In this document: positions 26,406-35,484 of the stretch, piece by piece
Position numbering within the stretch: the stretch's first letter is position 1
Layout: the number at the start of each line of letters is the position of its first letter
Origin: Bacteroidales bacterium
Lineage (GTDB): Bacteria > Bacteroidota > Bacteroidia > Bacteroidales > Tenuifilaceae
DNA: 64,000 nucleotides
NCBI GenBank assembly: GCA_013376985.1
Contig: JACABB010000004.1
Location: 129,056 to 193,055, forward strand
Direction of reading: 5' to 3'
The notes under the pieces: model-generated
Database searches by the model: none
What the model was told of the DNA's origin: nothing
Seen by the model: the letters and a program-made list of their open reading frames with translations, nothing else
Made by a program: the position numbers and the translations under genes

Positions 26406-26760
26406 TTCGTTCGGCTTAGGCTGTGCCTAAGTCGGCTCTATCCTATCAGGCTGTAGCCTGAAAAGATATGTTCGACTAAGGTAGAACCTTAGCCGAACTT
26501 CTTCATGTAGCCTCAGCATAACGGGGCCGAATTTCTTTAAATAGCCTCAACTTAACGGGGTAGCATCAACAATATGAGCAAACGTCGTTTTGAAATTTGC
26601 TATTAGCATGCTATAACCCCCATTAATACTATGCTTAAACCCTTAACTTGACGGCTATGGGTAAAACCTTAGCCGAACTTCTTTAAATAGCCTCAGCTTA
26701 ACGGGGGGGAACCTTAGCCGAACTTCTTCAAGTAGCCTCAGCTTAACGGGGGCTTTGTTG
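26406..26760. repeat. Repeat cluster between RHS modules
   Basis: CTATCCTATCAGG / GATATGTTCGACTAAGG / CTTAGCCGAACTTCTT / CTCAGC(A/T)TAACGGGG occurs at 26433-26527. Partial units follow at 26530-26560, 26663-26707 and 26709-26752. The same units lie at 23857-23925 and 24081-24175, on the other side of the orphan tip. No gene is seen here. Confidence 0.75.
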
Positions 26761-26767
26761 CTTTCTC

Positions 26768-27226
26768 TTATTTTATCTGCTTCTTAATTTCATTTAAAAT
26801 CCTTTGTTCAAACAATTCCTTTTGTAATTTATTTTCTTTACTTGAATAATCTTTGTTTATATCCTTCCAGTTACCCAAATTTAGCCCTTCATTAATTGAC
26901 ACGAAAGCAAAAGAAGTCATGTCTTTACTGGTTTGTCTAACCCAAGTATAAATAATCCAATTCTTATCTTTATAATAAAAATAGATATGATACCAATGGT
27001 CATTTCTATCATCACTTTTCCCATCTTTTAACTGAGTTTGCTCTGGGACACAGTAATCTGGATTGTTTTTCTTAAACCTTTCAATGATAGAAATAATTTC
27101 TGATTCATTGATTTTAAATTCATATATTTCAGCATTGGGATAACTCCCAGATGAAAAATTACAAGAGATGGCACATATTAATGTTATAGTTATCATCCCT
27201 ATTACACAATTAATTATTTTTCTCAT
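26768..27226 (-). CDS. Lipoprotein, probable immunity protein of the intact RHS toxin
   Basis: From the ATG at 27226 the product is about 152 residues: MRKIINCVIGMITITLICAIS then a cysteine, a good lipobox, so it is a membrane-anchored lipoprotein. The mature part is hydrophilic (for example YHIYFYYKDKNWIIYTWV) without a domain I recognise. The start lies 10 bases after the RHS stop at 27237, so the two are translated from one message. Position right after a polymorphic toxin and envelope location fit an immunity protein against a toxin acting on membranes. A longer open frame upstream overlaps the toxin gene and is not used. Confidence 0.65.
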   Translation of the reverse strand: MRKIINCVIGMITITLICAISCNFSSGSYPNAEIYEFKINESEIISIIERFKKNNPDYCVPEQTQLKDGKSDDRNDHWYHIYFYYKDKNWIIYTWVRQTSKDMTSFAFVSINEGLNLGNWKDINKDYSSKENKLQKELFEQRILNEIKKQIK

Positions 27227-27236
27227 AATTAGATTT

Positions 27237-30200
27237 TTAATGATTATCACTACTTGGCACATTTGTAACTCCAGCACTACTAACCTTATCCCACATAATG
27301 ATTTCAATTAAACCGTAAGGCTTTGCTAATTGAAATAAAGTTTTTGGAACAGCCATTAGTCCTAACCCATAACCTAATAAGGCCGCATCAATTCTTGATG
27401 TTGGGTCAAAATAAGGACAAGAGGCAATACTTAGTTCTTCTATTACAAATCGAAAATCAGCACTAATTGCTCGGGTGTCAGTTAAGAGATCTTTAAGTCC
27501 TTTAGTACCTAAATTATCATATCTTCTATCGTGTCCAATGGCAGGGTATTCAGACACATTTGATGGCACGTAAGAATAAGAGTATTTTCCTGAATATGTA
27601 CGAGGATTGTTTCCTCCAGGATAAGTTAATCCTAAAAGATTATGACCAATCGTTGCTGGATTTAAACGATCCCCAAATACAGAGTTTACTTCAGCATTAG
27701 TGATATTAATGCCATAAATGAGGCTGTACCAGTTATTTTTATATCCATATTGAACCCAGTTATTTCCATAAGCCTGAACTGGTCGTAATGAATTTCCATC
27801 AAGTAATAATTCAATTAATAGTTGAACATTTTCAGAGGTAGCATTGGAGGTATTATAAGTAATACTCTTTTTTTCTACCCAATTTGTTTGTACAGTTGAA
27901 TAATCGACCTGTTTTCCTGTTGCATTATCATAATATTTGCCATCTGATTCACGGTATCCTTGACTTCCGGGAATACTCCCTCCCATATTACTATTTATCC
28001 CAATTGTCCAACCGGAGTTATACCATATAGGAACACCGCCGCCACTGCCCGGATCGGATAAATCCTGATAGGTCCAGTTATAAATAGGTACTTGAAAATT
28101 TCCACTAGGGTCAGTGTACATCAACGGGTTATTCAAACAGTAGCTGTAACGGTTATAGTTCTGTGCGTTACCAGGGCTTTGTACAAATGGGTCGGGGCTA
28201 AGGAAACGTTGTAGGTAGGGGTCGTAGAGCCTACCGTTCATGTTTATTAAGCCGAAGCCGCACATGTGCTCATGACCCGTGTAGCCACGGTCGAAACGGG
28301 GCTGCATGGCGTTGAGATTTCCCAAGGCATTTGAGGTGCTGATTGGTAGTAGCTCCCACGTACTCGGGTTGCGGGGCCGCCCCCAAGCATCGTAGCTATA
28401 GGTATTTTCAACCGCACCGCTGGAGCTGGTAATTTTTAGCCAAGAACCCTGATTATCGGTATGGATGTAGTGCAACGCACCACTGGCCGATCCCACCTTT
28501 TCCCAAACGGCGCAAATCCCAGTTGGTGCTCCAATAAAGGTACGTGATGAGGTAGCATTTCCTGAACCATCAAACAAAAATTCGGAACTACCTACATAAA
28601 TTTTGGAGTAATCTTTAATTCCATTCTCGTAGTGATCAACTTTAAAACGATTTCCCGATGGGCCATATAAAAATTCGTTCTTATACTTGCCGTTGTCCAT
28701 CGTCAATAGCTTGTTGTCATAAGTAAAAGTATTGATGGTGTTAATCGATGGGGATTTTTGCATTCCGCTTGCAAGCGAATCTACATAGCTAACGGCATGG
28801 GGCTTTCCCTGAGTTTCGTTGTAGGTGTACGCCCCCGTTAGTGAGGTGCTTTGAATGTTCCCATTGGCAAAGTAGTTGGTAGTAAAAGGGCTCTTGCCGC
28901 TAACTGTAGATGATGTTAGGCGATTTAGCTTGTTTCCATCATCGTCGTAGCTAAAACTTTCGCTTAATGAATTGTCAGTTCTCTGGGTAAGCTGCCCCTG
29001 CGCATTAAAGGTATACCCAAGGTTCTGGACGCTGGTTTCGTTTCCGCTTGTACCCGTTTTAATGGTCTGAAGCATATTGTTGGTATTGTAGCTCCATTTG
29101 GTTATAAGTCCATTGCCTAGGTGAAACTCTGTCCACTGCTGAGCCGAGTTCACCGAAGTCCCATGCCATATTGGTGTTGTTTTGTTAGCATCATCGTAAA
29201 TATCGGTCAGGTAGCCATACGTATCATACGCATACTCTACTTTAAGGCCAGTAGGGTATTCGGTATGGGTTAGTAGGCCAGTGGTGCCGTACTCGTACTG
29301 AGTAATTAGCGGGGTTCCGCTTCCCTCCGAGGTAACCTTCGTATTGCGATATAGATTGTCATAGTCGTAAGTTTCAGACACATTACCCCGTATCGTTTTC
29401 TTTAGCAACCCCTTACGTCCATTATCGGTATAGTACTGATACTCCTCCAGTGTTTCTGTTCCCTTCTTTTTATACTTAAGTAGGCCGCCTAGGGTTTCGT
29501 CGTATTCTAAAACTATGGTGTTCAATTTAGCATCCGTTTGTGATGTTAATTGACCATAGGAGTTATAGGCATAAGAGGTTAACCCAGCATCTGGATCGTT
29601 CAGCGTAAGCTGGTTAAGGGTTGTTTGATCATAGGTCATTCTTGTGATAGAACCGTTGGCGGAGATACTATCCAATTTGCCTGAGGGTTGATAGTAATAA
29701 TCAACAATGTCGGTTGATTTCTTAACCTGTGTAACATTGCCTACATCATCGTGGGTCTCCTCCTTGCTAACACCTGCAATAAGATCCTGAATAGTTGTTT
29801 TTTTGCCATCGTATAAGTAATTCAGGTTTATTGTAGTTCCATTGCTAACGGTATGGAGTCTTCCATCCGTATTATAGTAGGTGTAGTTAACCTTGGCGTG
29901 GCCAGTAGTTTCCTCTGATTTAAGCGTTCCATCGGAGTAGTATTCATAAGATGTATTAATATTTCCTCCTCCAAACCCTTTAGAATTAACCAATACTTTC
30001 TGCCCTAGTGCATTGTAGTAGGTAGTTACTACATTACCATTTGTAATACTACTGGTAATTTTGTAAAGGATACCCGTTTGGGTTTCCCAGTTGAGAACAG
30101 TAGTAGCTGTAGTCCCGTTGGGCTGGTTAATTGTACCAGTGAGGGAATTGCTGCCTACTGTATAGGAGTAAATTGTTTGGTTTGAGTTTGGATCCACTTC

Positions 30201-33200
30201 TTGTAGTTTTGCGCCATCTGCGGAGCGAAACTTATAGGTAGAGGTATTGCCAGCGGCATCAGTGGAAGTAGCAACAAATCGGCCATAGCTGTCATAGGTA
30301 GTGCTATTAGTTCTAGTTCCAACCTTGATTGTTTTTGGATTCCCGTATTCATCAAAGTCTTGGAATTCTGTTGTTGTTCCCATCGCACTTTGCGATGTTA
30401 ATCGGAAAGGAAAACTACTATTGGAATAGGCAAGCGTTTCTGTTGATGTGTAGCTACCTCCTTCTGGCCTTGTCCTTTTGGTTGTAATGCCTGTTAGCCG
30501 GCTTTTGCCTGTTGCAACATCCTCAAATGCATAAGATTTTTCGAAAGACCAGCCATTAAGGTTACTTACGGTTTGCTTGGTTACTCTACCCTTTGTTTCA
30601 TCAAAGCTATCGAGAGTTGTGGTTGATGTGGTACCTTCCAAGGCGTTTACTGTTTGAGAGTAGTTGGTTATTGGGTAAAATGATTTTTTTCCCGAACTCG
30701 AATTCTTTGCTAACATGGTGTTTGTTACCGATGATAGTTGAGTGCTCCCTTTACTAGTATTTTGGCTACTAAGATAGGTATAATAGTAGTTTACATTGTT
30801 TGCATCGGCAATTAAATAGCTAAAGTTACTTGTTGTTGATATGTTGTTTACTGAGTTTGCCCATGAAATATTTTTAAAACCTAGGAAACCTTGCCCGGTA
30901 CAATGGATGTAGCCACCGGCGTAGGAATAGGTAACATTTGCCGTTGTGTTTGCTCCATTAACGGTTGTAACGTTATCTACTACCCTGAAAGGGCCTCTGT
31001 TTAGAATTAGCGGGTATGCAGGTTTAGGAAACGATGTGGTAAAAAGACGATTATCCGTATAATTTTTATAGGTAATCGTTGTGGTGTTTCCCATACCATC
31101 AGTTATTGAATTAACATATCGCCCTGTGGACAAACTATTGTTAAAGGTGATGTACCTAAAGGGCAGAGTGGAAGAGTTTGTTCCATATACAATTTCTAGC
31201 TGACCATCACCATTAAGATCTACCACATTTAAATAATTTTTGCTAGTGCCCAAAGTGTCTGTTTCAATGCTATGTATCAACTCAAATGAGGTGCAGCTAT
31301 TATCAATAGCATAAATATAGATGGTACTATTCTTTGCGAAAATAAGTTCATCCCGGCCATCCTGATTTATATCAGCAATACATATTTGATAATTGGATGT
31401 TGGATCTGTTCCTGTTATTTCAGATGGTAGTGTAATGTTATTAAAAGCACCTCCAAAATCTGCACTCCATGTAGGTGTATCATTATTATCTAAATACACA
31501 TATATTTTGTCAGTTGTATTATCGCCATTAAAATTAGCAGTATAAATTTTCCCTGACACTGGATACAAATTATAAGAAGGTACTAGGGTTAATGATGAAT
31601 TGATACATTTATATATATTCGAACTAAAGGCCGTCAAAACCATTACTTCAAGTTGACCATCATTATCGTAATCAATAACCTGAATGTCGTCAATACCACT
31701 TATTGATGTTGGAATTGTGACTCCTGTACAACTTATCAAACTATTATCCTTAACCATTAGGGTTTCTGTTATCCCATCATTATTAATATCAGCATAGTAG
31801 AACTTGGTTCTAAAGGGAGTATCGACAGTTTGAGATACAGAGTATGGGGTAGAATTCTCAAAGTCAATGCCTGTGAAATTATAAACAGTCACATTATCCC
31901 ACACAGATTTAGTTGTGACACCATTTAAAACCATTTTATAATCATAGCGATAATGAAATATTATCTCAACCTTCCCATCGTTATTATAATCAGCTAATTT
32001 GGTGTCTAATTCTTGGTATTTATACTCTTGATAGTTTTGAGAATCACCAGTAGTATGATCGACGGGAAGATTAATGGTTTGAATTGTGTAACCGCCAGAC
32101 TCTAGTGCAATGCCAACCTTAATAACTCTATTGGTAAAATCAACCCTTGCTATATCAGTTCTGCCATCACCATTGATATCACCAAAAAGCAGTTCGCTTT
32201 GTGAATTAGTACCCCATAATTCGGTGGTAGTATTGGGTGGTAAACTTGATACAGTTGTTGCATAGCTATTGGTAGCACCCCACCGAATATAAGTTGGGTT
32301 AAAATTTTTACCATCTGCTGTAAGCGATACTTGAGATAACTTGCTAACCTGATTAAAAAAATAGCTGAAGTTATAGGTTTTTGATAAGGATCCTTCACTG
32401 AAAACTTTTATTCCTGTAAGTAATACATCCTGAGTTAATTTGGAGGTAGAATTTGATGCATACCTTATGTTAACATCTTCTCTTAGGTCGTAGTAGAACT
32501 TAATACTATTATACGGTTCTTTTCCTGATGTACTATTACCCGTGTACTTTATTTCGCTTATTCTATTATTATCCGTTAAAGTATTATATGTATAGATGAA
32601 TCGAATATAATTACCATCAGGATCTGTTACACGATTTATTGCCCAAGTAATAGGTGTTCCATAAAGGCTCCCTTTAGAATTATCCTCTTTCCCATACTCC
32701 ATAACCATGCCGTCTTGGGTTGTAACAGTAAAATAATTACTCGTTAAAACCACTCTTGTATATGGATTATTTGCTGGGTAATAGGTGTTTGCTGGGTTTT
32801 GTGGATCGGTTGATGTATTAATTAGCCTTATTCCATCTAATACTAGTGCGTCTGTATTGTTTAAATTATATATATCAGAAACTCCATCATAGTAGTTTGA
32901 TTTATTAACCCTTGAGATGGTTGATATTCCTCCTAGATTCCACCCCCACCCGAGTAATCCATTCCCTCCCTGACTGCTATAAACAATACTTAGGTTGGGT
33001 TGCATTCCATGTGAGCCGGGCGAAACCTGTATGGGTAGCTGGTATGTTGCTGCTCCGCTTGGACTTACATCAATGCTACCGCCTATGGTACCAGGGATGC
33101 AGTTGCTCTTATCGAGCGCAGGAACAGTTCCATTTACTGATGTAGACTCGTAACTATTGGTTTGGTTGGCCAACGTGTGGTCAATCTTAGCAGTGAATTT

Positions 33201-33431
33201 ATGCCCACTCAGGTTTGTTGGAGTGATATGGAATCCGGGTTGGAGCGTGATTTTATCGCGTGCGCTTAGAGTTGCATCACCAGTATTTAGAGTACTTTGC
33301 AATGAAGAACAAAGATTATTAATAACGATTGAATTTGGGGTTAGATCGCAGTTCTGTGCAAATAGCCTCCCCATTATCCCTATAATTATGAGTATTAGAG
33401 TTACTCTTTTCATTATTTTTAGATTATTCAT
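27237..33431 (-). CDS. SpvB/FG-GAP/RHS polymorphic toxin with phospholipase A2-like tip
   Basis: A 2064-residue exported protein. Signal peptide (MKRVTLILIIIGIMGRLFAQ from the in-frame ATG at 33413), a short N-terminal region, then an SpvB/TcaC-like domain (GGSIDVSPSGAATYQLPIQV, about 115-330). FG-GAP/VCBS repeats follow (DINGDGRTDIARVD, DYNNDGKVEI, about 410-780). A long run of YD/RHS repeats comes next and then the RHS-associated core near residues 1700-1790. The variable tip (about 1815-2064) contains PAIGHDRRYDNLG and later DTRAISADFRF; HDxxY plus a downstream Asp resembles the phospholipase A2 active site. A lipoprotein gene follows at once. It should form an RHS cocoon enclosing the tip. 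It has no T9SS domain itself, but a T9SS-sorted protein is encoded just upstream. Confidence 0.9.
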   Translation of the reverse strand: MNNLKIMKRVTLILIIIGIMGRLFAQNCDLTPNSIVINNLCSSLQSTLNTGDATLSARDKITLQPGFHITPTNLSGHKFTAKIDHTLANQTNSYESTSVNGTVPALDKSNCIPGTIGGSIDVSPSGAATYQLPIQVSPGSHGMQPNLSIVYSSQGGNGLLGWGWNLGGISTISRVNKSNYYDGVSDIYNLNNTDALVLDGIRLINTSTDPQNPANTYYPANNPYTRVVLTSNYFTVTTQDGMVMEYGKEDNSKGSLYGTPITWAINRVTDPDGNYIRFIYTYNTLTDNNRISEIKYTGNSTSGKEPYNSIKFYYDLREDVNIRYASNSTSKLTQDVLLTGIKVFSEGSLSKTYNFSYFFNQVSKLSQVSLTADGKNFNPTYIRWGATNSYATTVSSLPPNTTTELWGTNSQSELLFGDINGDGRTDIARVDFTNRVIKVGIALESGGYTIQTINLPVDHTTGDSQNYQEYKYQELDTKLADYNNDGKVEIIFHYRYDYKMVLNGVTTKSVWDNVTVYNFTGIDFENSTPYSVSQTVDTPFRTKFYYADINNDGITETLMVKDNSLISCTGVTIPTSISGIDDIQVIDYDNDGQLEVMVLTAFSSNIYKCINSSLTLVPSYNLYPVSGKIYTANFNGDNTTDKIYVYLDNNDTPTWSADFGGAFNNITLPSEITGTDPTSNYQICIADINQDGRDELIFAKNSTIYIYAIDNSCTSFELIHSIETDTLGTSKNYLNVVDLNGDGQLEIVYGTNSSTLPFRYITFNNSLSTGRYVNSITDGMGNTTTITYKNYTDNRLFTTSFPKPAYPLILNRGPFRVVDNVTTVNGANTTANVTYSYAGGYIHCTGQGFLGFKNISWANSVNNISTTSNFSYLIADANNVNYYYTYLSSQNTSKGSTQLSSVTNTMLAKNSSSGKKSFYPITNYSQTVNALEGTTSTTTLDSFDETKGRVTKQTVSNLNGWSFEKSYAFEDVATGKSRLTGITTKRTRPEGGSYTSTETLAYSNSSFPFRLTSQSAMGTTTEFQDFDEYGNPKTIKVGTRTNSTTYDSYGRFVATSTDAAGNTSTYKFRSADGAKLQEVDPNSNQTIYSYTVGSNSLTGTINQPNGTTATTVLNWETQTGILYKITSSITNGNVVTTYYNALGQKVLVNSKGFGGGNINTSYEYYSDGTLKSEETTGHAKVNYTYYNTDGRLHTVSNGTTINLNYLYDGKKTTIQDLIAGVSKEETHDDVGNVTQVKKSTDIVDYYYQPSGKLDSISANGSITRMTYDQTTLNQLTLNDPDAGLTSYAYNSYGQLTSQTDAKLNTIVLEYDETLGGLLKYKKKGTETLEEYQYYTDNGRKGLLKKTIRGNVSETYDYDNLYRNTKVTSEGSGTPLITQYEYGTTGLLTHTEYPTGLKVEYAYDTYGYLTDIYDDANKTTPIWHGTSVNSAQQWTEFHLGNGLITKWSYNTNNMLQTIKTGTSGNETSVQNLGYTFNAQGQLTQRTDNSLSESFSYDDDGNKLNRLTSSTVSGKSPFTTNYFANGNIQSTSLTGAYTYNETQGKPHAVSYVDSLASGMQKSPSINTINTFTYDNKLLTMDNGKYKNEFLYGPSGNRFKVDHYENGIKDYSKIYVGSSEFLFDGSGNATSSRTFIGAPTGICAVWEKVGSASGALHYIHTDNQGSWLKITSSSGAVENTYSYDAWGRPRNPSTWELLPISTSNALGNLNAMQPRFDRGYTGHEHMCGFGLINMNGRLYDPYLQRFLSPDPFVQSPGNAQNYNRYSYCLNNPLMYTDPSGNFQVPIYNWTYQDLSDPGSGGGVPIWYNSGWTIGINSNMGGSIPGSQGYRESDGKYYDNATGKQVDYSTVQTNWVEKKSITYNTSNATSENVQLLIELLLDGNSLRPVQAYGNNWVQYGYKNNWYSLIYGINITNAEVNSVFGDRLNPATIGHNLLGLTYPGGNNPRTYSGKYSYSYVPSNVSEYPAIGHDRRYDNLGTKGLKDLLTDTRAISADFRFVIEELSIASCPYFDPTSRIDAALLGYGLGLMAVPKTLFQLAKPYGLIEIIMWDKVSSAGVTNVPSSDNH
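27982..28302 (-). repeat. 321-bp RHS core homology block, copy inside the intact gene
   Basis: Partner of 25532-25852. It encodes the core motif [17 protein letters not shown] and the segment up to the point where the toxin tip begins. Confidence 0.9.
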
Positions 33432-33455
33432 TTAATATACTTTACATTGGGTAAA

Positions 33456-33908
33456 TTAGCCCTTCACAATTTTAAAACTCCTCATTTTACCCGCAAAGAA
33501 GAGCTGCATGATATAGGTACCATCGTTGTAGCCAGATAGGTCAACGGTATTGGAGGTGCTTATTGGGCTTATGGCTATCAGAAGTTTCCCTTGTGTATCC
33601 CATACTCTAATGGCGTTACTTGGTGCGCTAATCTGTTCATTGGTTACCCCGCTAAGTTCTACTCGCAGCAACCCTTTGGTAGGGTTGGGGAATATATTAA
33701 TCTTTAACGTAGTTTGTGGGTCAATGGGAAGTTGATCATCAATCTTTGGATTGGGGTTGGAAGGTGATTGAGATAGGTAAATCACCTTAGCAGAAACACG
33801 ATTGCCGTTGGCATCGTAGGTGTAGGTGGCATTAAAGAGTTGAGCCTTAGTTGTAACGCTAAGCGTTACAACTAGCATTAACAGTATACTTTTAGCTATT
33901 GTATTCAT
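33456..33908 (-). CDS. Small T9SS-sorted protein with a YD-like motif
   Basis: A 150-residue protein: signal peptide (AKSILLMLVVTLSVTTKAQ), a segment NATYTYDANGNRVSAKVIYL that carries one RHS-like YD motif (YDANGNRV), a Pro/Ser/Asn linker, and a complete type A T9SS C-terminal domain (INIFPNPTKGLLRVELSG ... GYNDGTYIMQLFFAGKMRSFKIVKG). It is the middle gene of a tight minus-strand run, 12 bp after the fibre-like gene and 24 bp before the RHS gene. A protein that is little more than one YD motif plus a sorting domain is unusual; it may be an adaptor for T9SS export of the RHS protein, which is inference. Confidence 0.85.
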   Translation of the reverse strand: MNTIAKSILLMLVVTLSVTTKAQLFNATYTYDANGNRVSAKVIYLSQSPSNPNPKIDDQLPIDPQTTLKINIFPNPTKGLLRVELSGVTNEQISAPSNAIRVWDTQGKLLIAISPISTSNTVDLSGYNDGTYIMQLFFAGKMRSFKIVKG

Positions 33909-33920
33909 TTTATTGAATAT

Positions 33921-34964
33921 TTATTTCTTGATATTTTGAACTTCTTTAACAAGCACATTATTCAGTTCCTTAAGCTCGTTAATCTGCTTTTGCTGCTCCA
34001 ACATTTGCTTTTGTTGTTCGCTCGTCTGCTTCTGCTGTTCAATCATATACAGCGTTAACTCCTCAATTTTTTGTAGCAGTTTAGCATTCATCTCACCAAG
34101 ACCAATACCATTCTGCTTAACTTCACTTTCAGTAGGAATTTCTGGCAGGTGGTTGTTGGTTTTAATAAACTGCTCAACCTCACCAAGAGTGCGCAGCTTG
34201 TAGGTTGGGTGGAAAACGAAGTCGGCCCAAGATGAAACATCTTCAACTTTTACTTCCCCGCAACCAATGGTGCCTTTAACTGAGAGTTTGTATTGTGGGG
34301 AGGTGGTGCCGATACCGACGTTGCCTGTATATTTAATTGTTAAAATATCGGCATAAGTAGTGCTACTTCCTGCAATTCCAAAAGATAATCGATCAACCGT
34401 ACCATAAGTGTCTGCTCCAACGGTATGTATTTTTGCAAATCTATAAGGGCTACCACTATCCGTTAAATGGCTTAGTACTATTTCGGTTTCAGCTCCGTTA
34501 TTGGTGGCGTAATTTTCATTCTGTAAAAGCAGGGATGCACCAACTCCGTTTGCAACATTTTTAGCAATATGTAATGTTTTCATAGGTGTTGTTGTTCCAA
34601 TACCAACATTGCCTTTAAACGCAAATGTTCCAGAGCTAGCACCATATCCAGTAAAATATAATAATGGACTACTTGTCCATGCATTATTTCCACTCTCAAT
34701 GTAATTTGTTCCACCAGAATTACCTATCCAAACCTTTGAAGTGCCATCTCCTATAAATGCACCATTACTGCCTTGAAGAAGTAATGAGGTTCCACCAATA
34801 GAACCATTTACATCTAGTTTTGCATTAGGCGTTGTTGTCCCAATCCCAACATTCCCCGTATTAGGATTATAAATATTATTTCCACTGGGTGTCCAAGTTG
34901 TTTGTGCTTTTAATCCAAAAGTGCTTAATGCCATTAAAGCGAGGAGAATTGTAATTTTTTTCAT
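33921..34964 (-). CDS. Fibre-like exported protein with GNVGIGTTTP repeats and C-terminal coiled coil
   Basis: A 347-residue protein with signal peptide (MKKITILLALMALSTFGLKAQ). GNVGIGTTTP or GNVGIGTTSP occurs three times, each followed by a KLDVNG / TLHIAK / KLSVKG segment, as in beta-helical tail-fibre-like proteins of Bacteroidota. The C-terminal part has a conserved block (FHPTYKLRTLGEVEQFIKTN, then NHLPEIPTESEVKQNGIGLG), usually found in place of the intramolecular chaperone (S74) domain of phage fibres, followed by a glutamine-rich coiled coil (EQQKQMLEQQKQINELKELN). It is the first gene of the RHS operon. A trimeric surface fibre is likely; binding target unknown. Confidence 0.82.
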   Translation of the reverse strand: MKKITILLALMALSTFGLKAQTTWTPSGNNIYNPNTGNVGIGTTTPNAKLDVNGSIGGTSLLLQGSNGAFIGDGTSKVWIGNSGGTNYIESGNNAWTSSPLLYFTGYGASSGTFAFKGNVGIGTTTPMKTLHIAKNVANGVGASLLLQNENYATNNGAETEIVLSHLTDSGSPYRFAKIHTVGADTYGTVDRLSFGIAGSSTTYADILTIKYTGNVGIGTTSPQYKLSVKGTIGCGEVKVEDVSSWADFVFHPTYKLRTLGEVEQFIKTNNHLPEIPTESEVKQNGIGLGEMNAKLLQKIEELTLYMIEQQKQTSEQQKQMLEQQKQINELKELNNVLVKEVQNIKK

Positions 34965-35484
34965 GTTCTTAAAAGGTTTATGTTTTTTAAATTAGTAGTT
35001 TCTTACTATTTAAAGCAAAATTTATTTCAATTTTTTACTCAAAATAAAAACGCACAACTTTACTAAATTGTACGTTTAATTTATCATTATAAAATTATAC
35101 AATAAATTTGATTGTTTCCAATACGTTTATCAAAATTTATTTAAACGAAGTTCAGTGTTTAATTAAAAAATTGGCATTAGGCAAAATATAAATTTGATTT
35201 TAAATAATTGATATTAGAATCATAAAGGAGTTGTGTTTGCCTTTCAAATACTGCCCTTTAGTTTACTCATTCCACACTTTCATATTAATAGGTTAGCATT
35301 AAGCAGCATCAACCAAATAATTGCCAAATAATCGCAATTTGCGATTATTATGCAAACACCATTTAAGCCGAATTCTCCTCCAGTTTCATCCTAAAGAAAT
35401 CCAAGCAGTTTTAGATTTGAAGATAAAAATCATTTTTTTGAAGTGATACTTTTCTTAGCTTAGCAGCTTCAAAATTTAAATAAC
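34965..35484. other. Divergent intergenic region between the RHS operon and the dehydrogenase gene
   Basis: AT-rich, no credible ORF. It contains a hairpin at about 35050-35075 (ACGCACAA ... TTGTACGT) and the palindrome ATCGCAATTTGCGAT at 35331-35345. It must hold promoters for both flanking genes, but no site with both -33 and -7 boxes at normal spacing was found. Confidence 0.5.

Noticed and set aside
27227..27307. N-terminal extension of the lipoprotein into the RHS gene
   Set aside because: The extension overlaps the toxin's coding sequence, while the internal ATG at 27226 gives a proper lipobox signal peptide.
24309..28302. Integron or transposon as carrier of the tip modules
   Set aside because: No integrase, transposase, attC-like sites or target duplications were seen; only repeats and homologous blocks.
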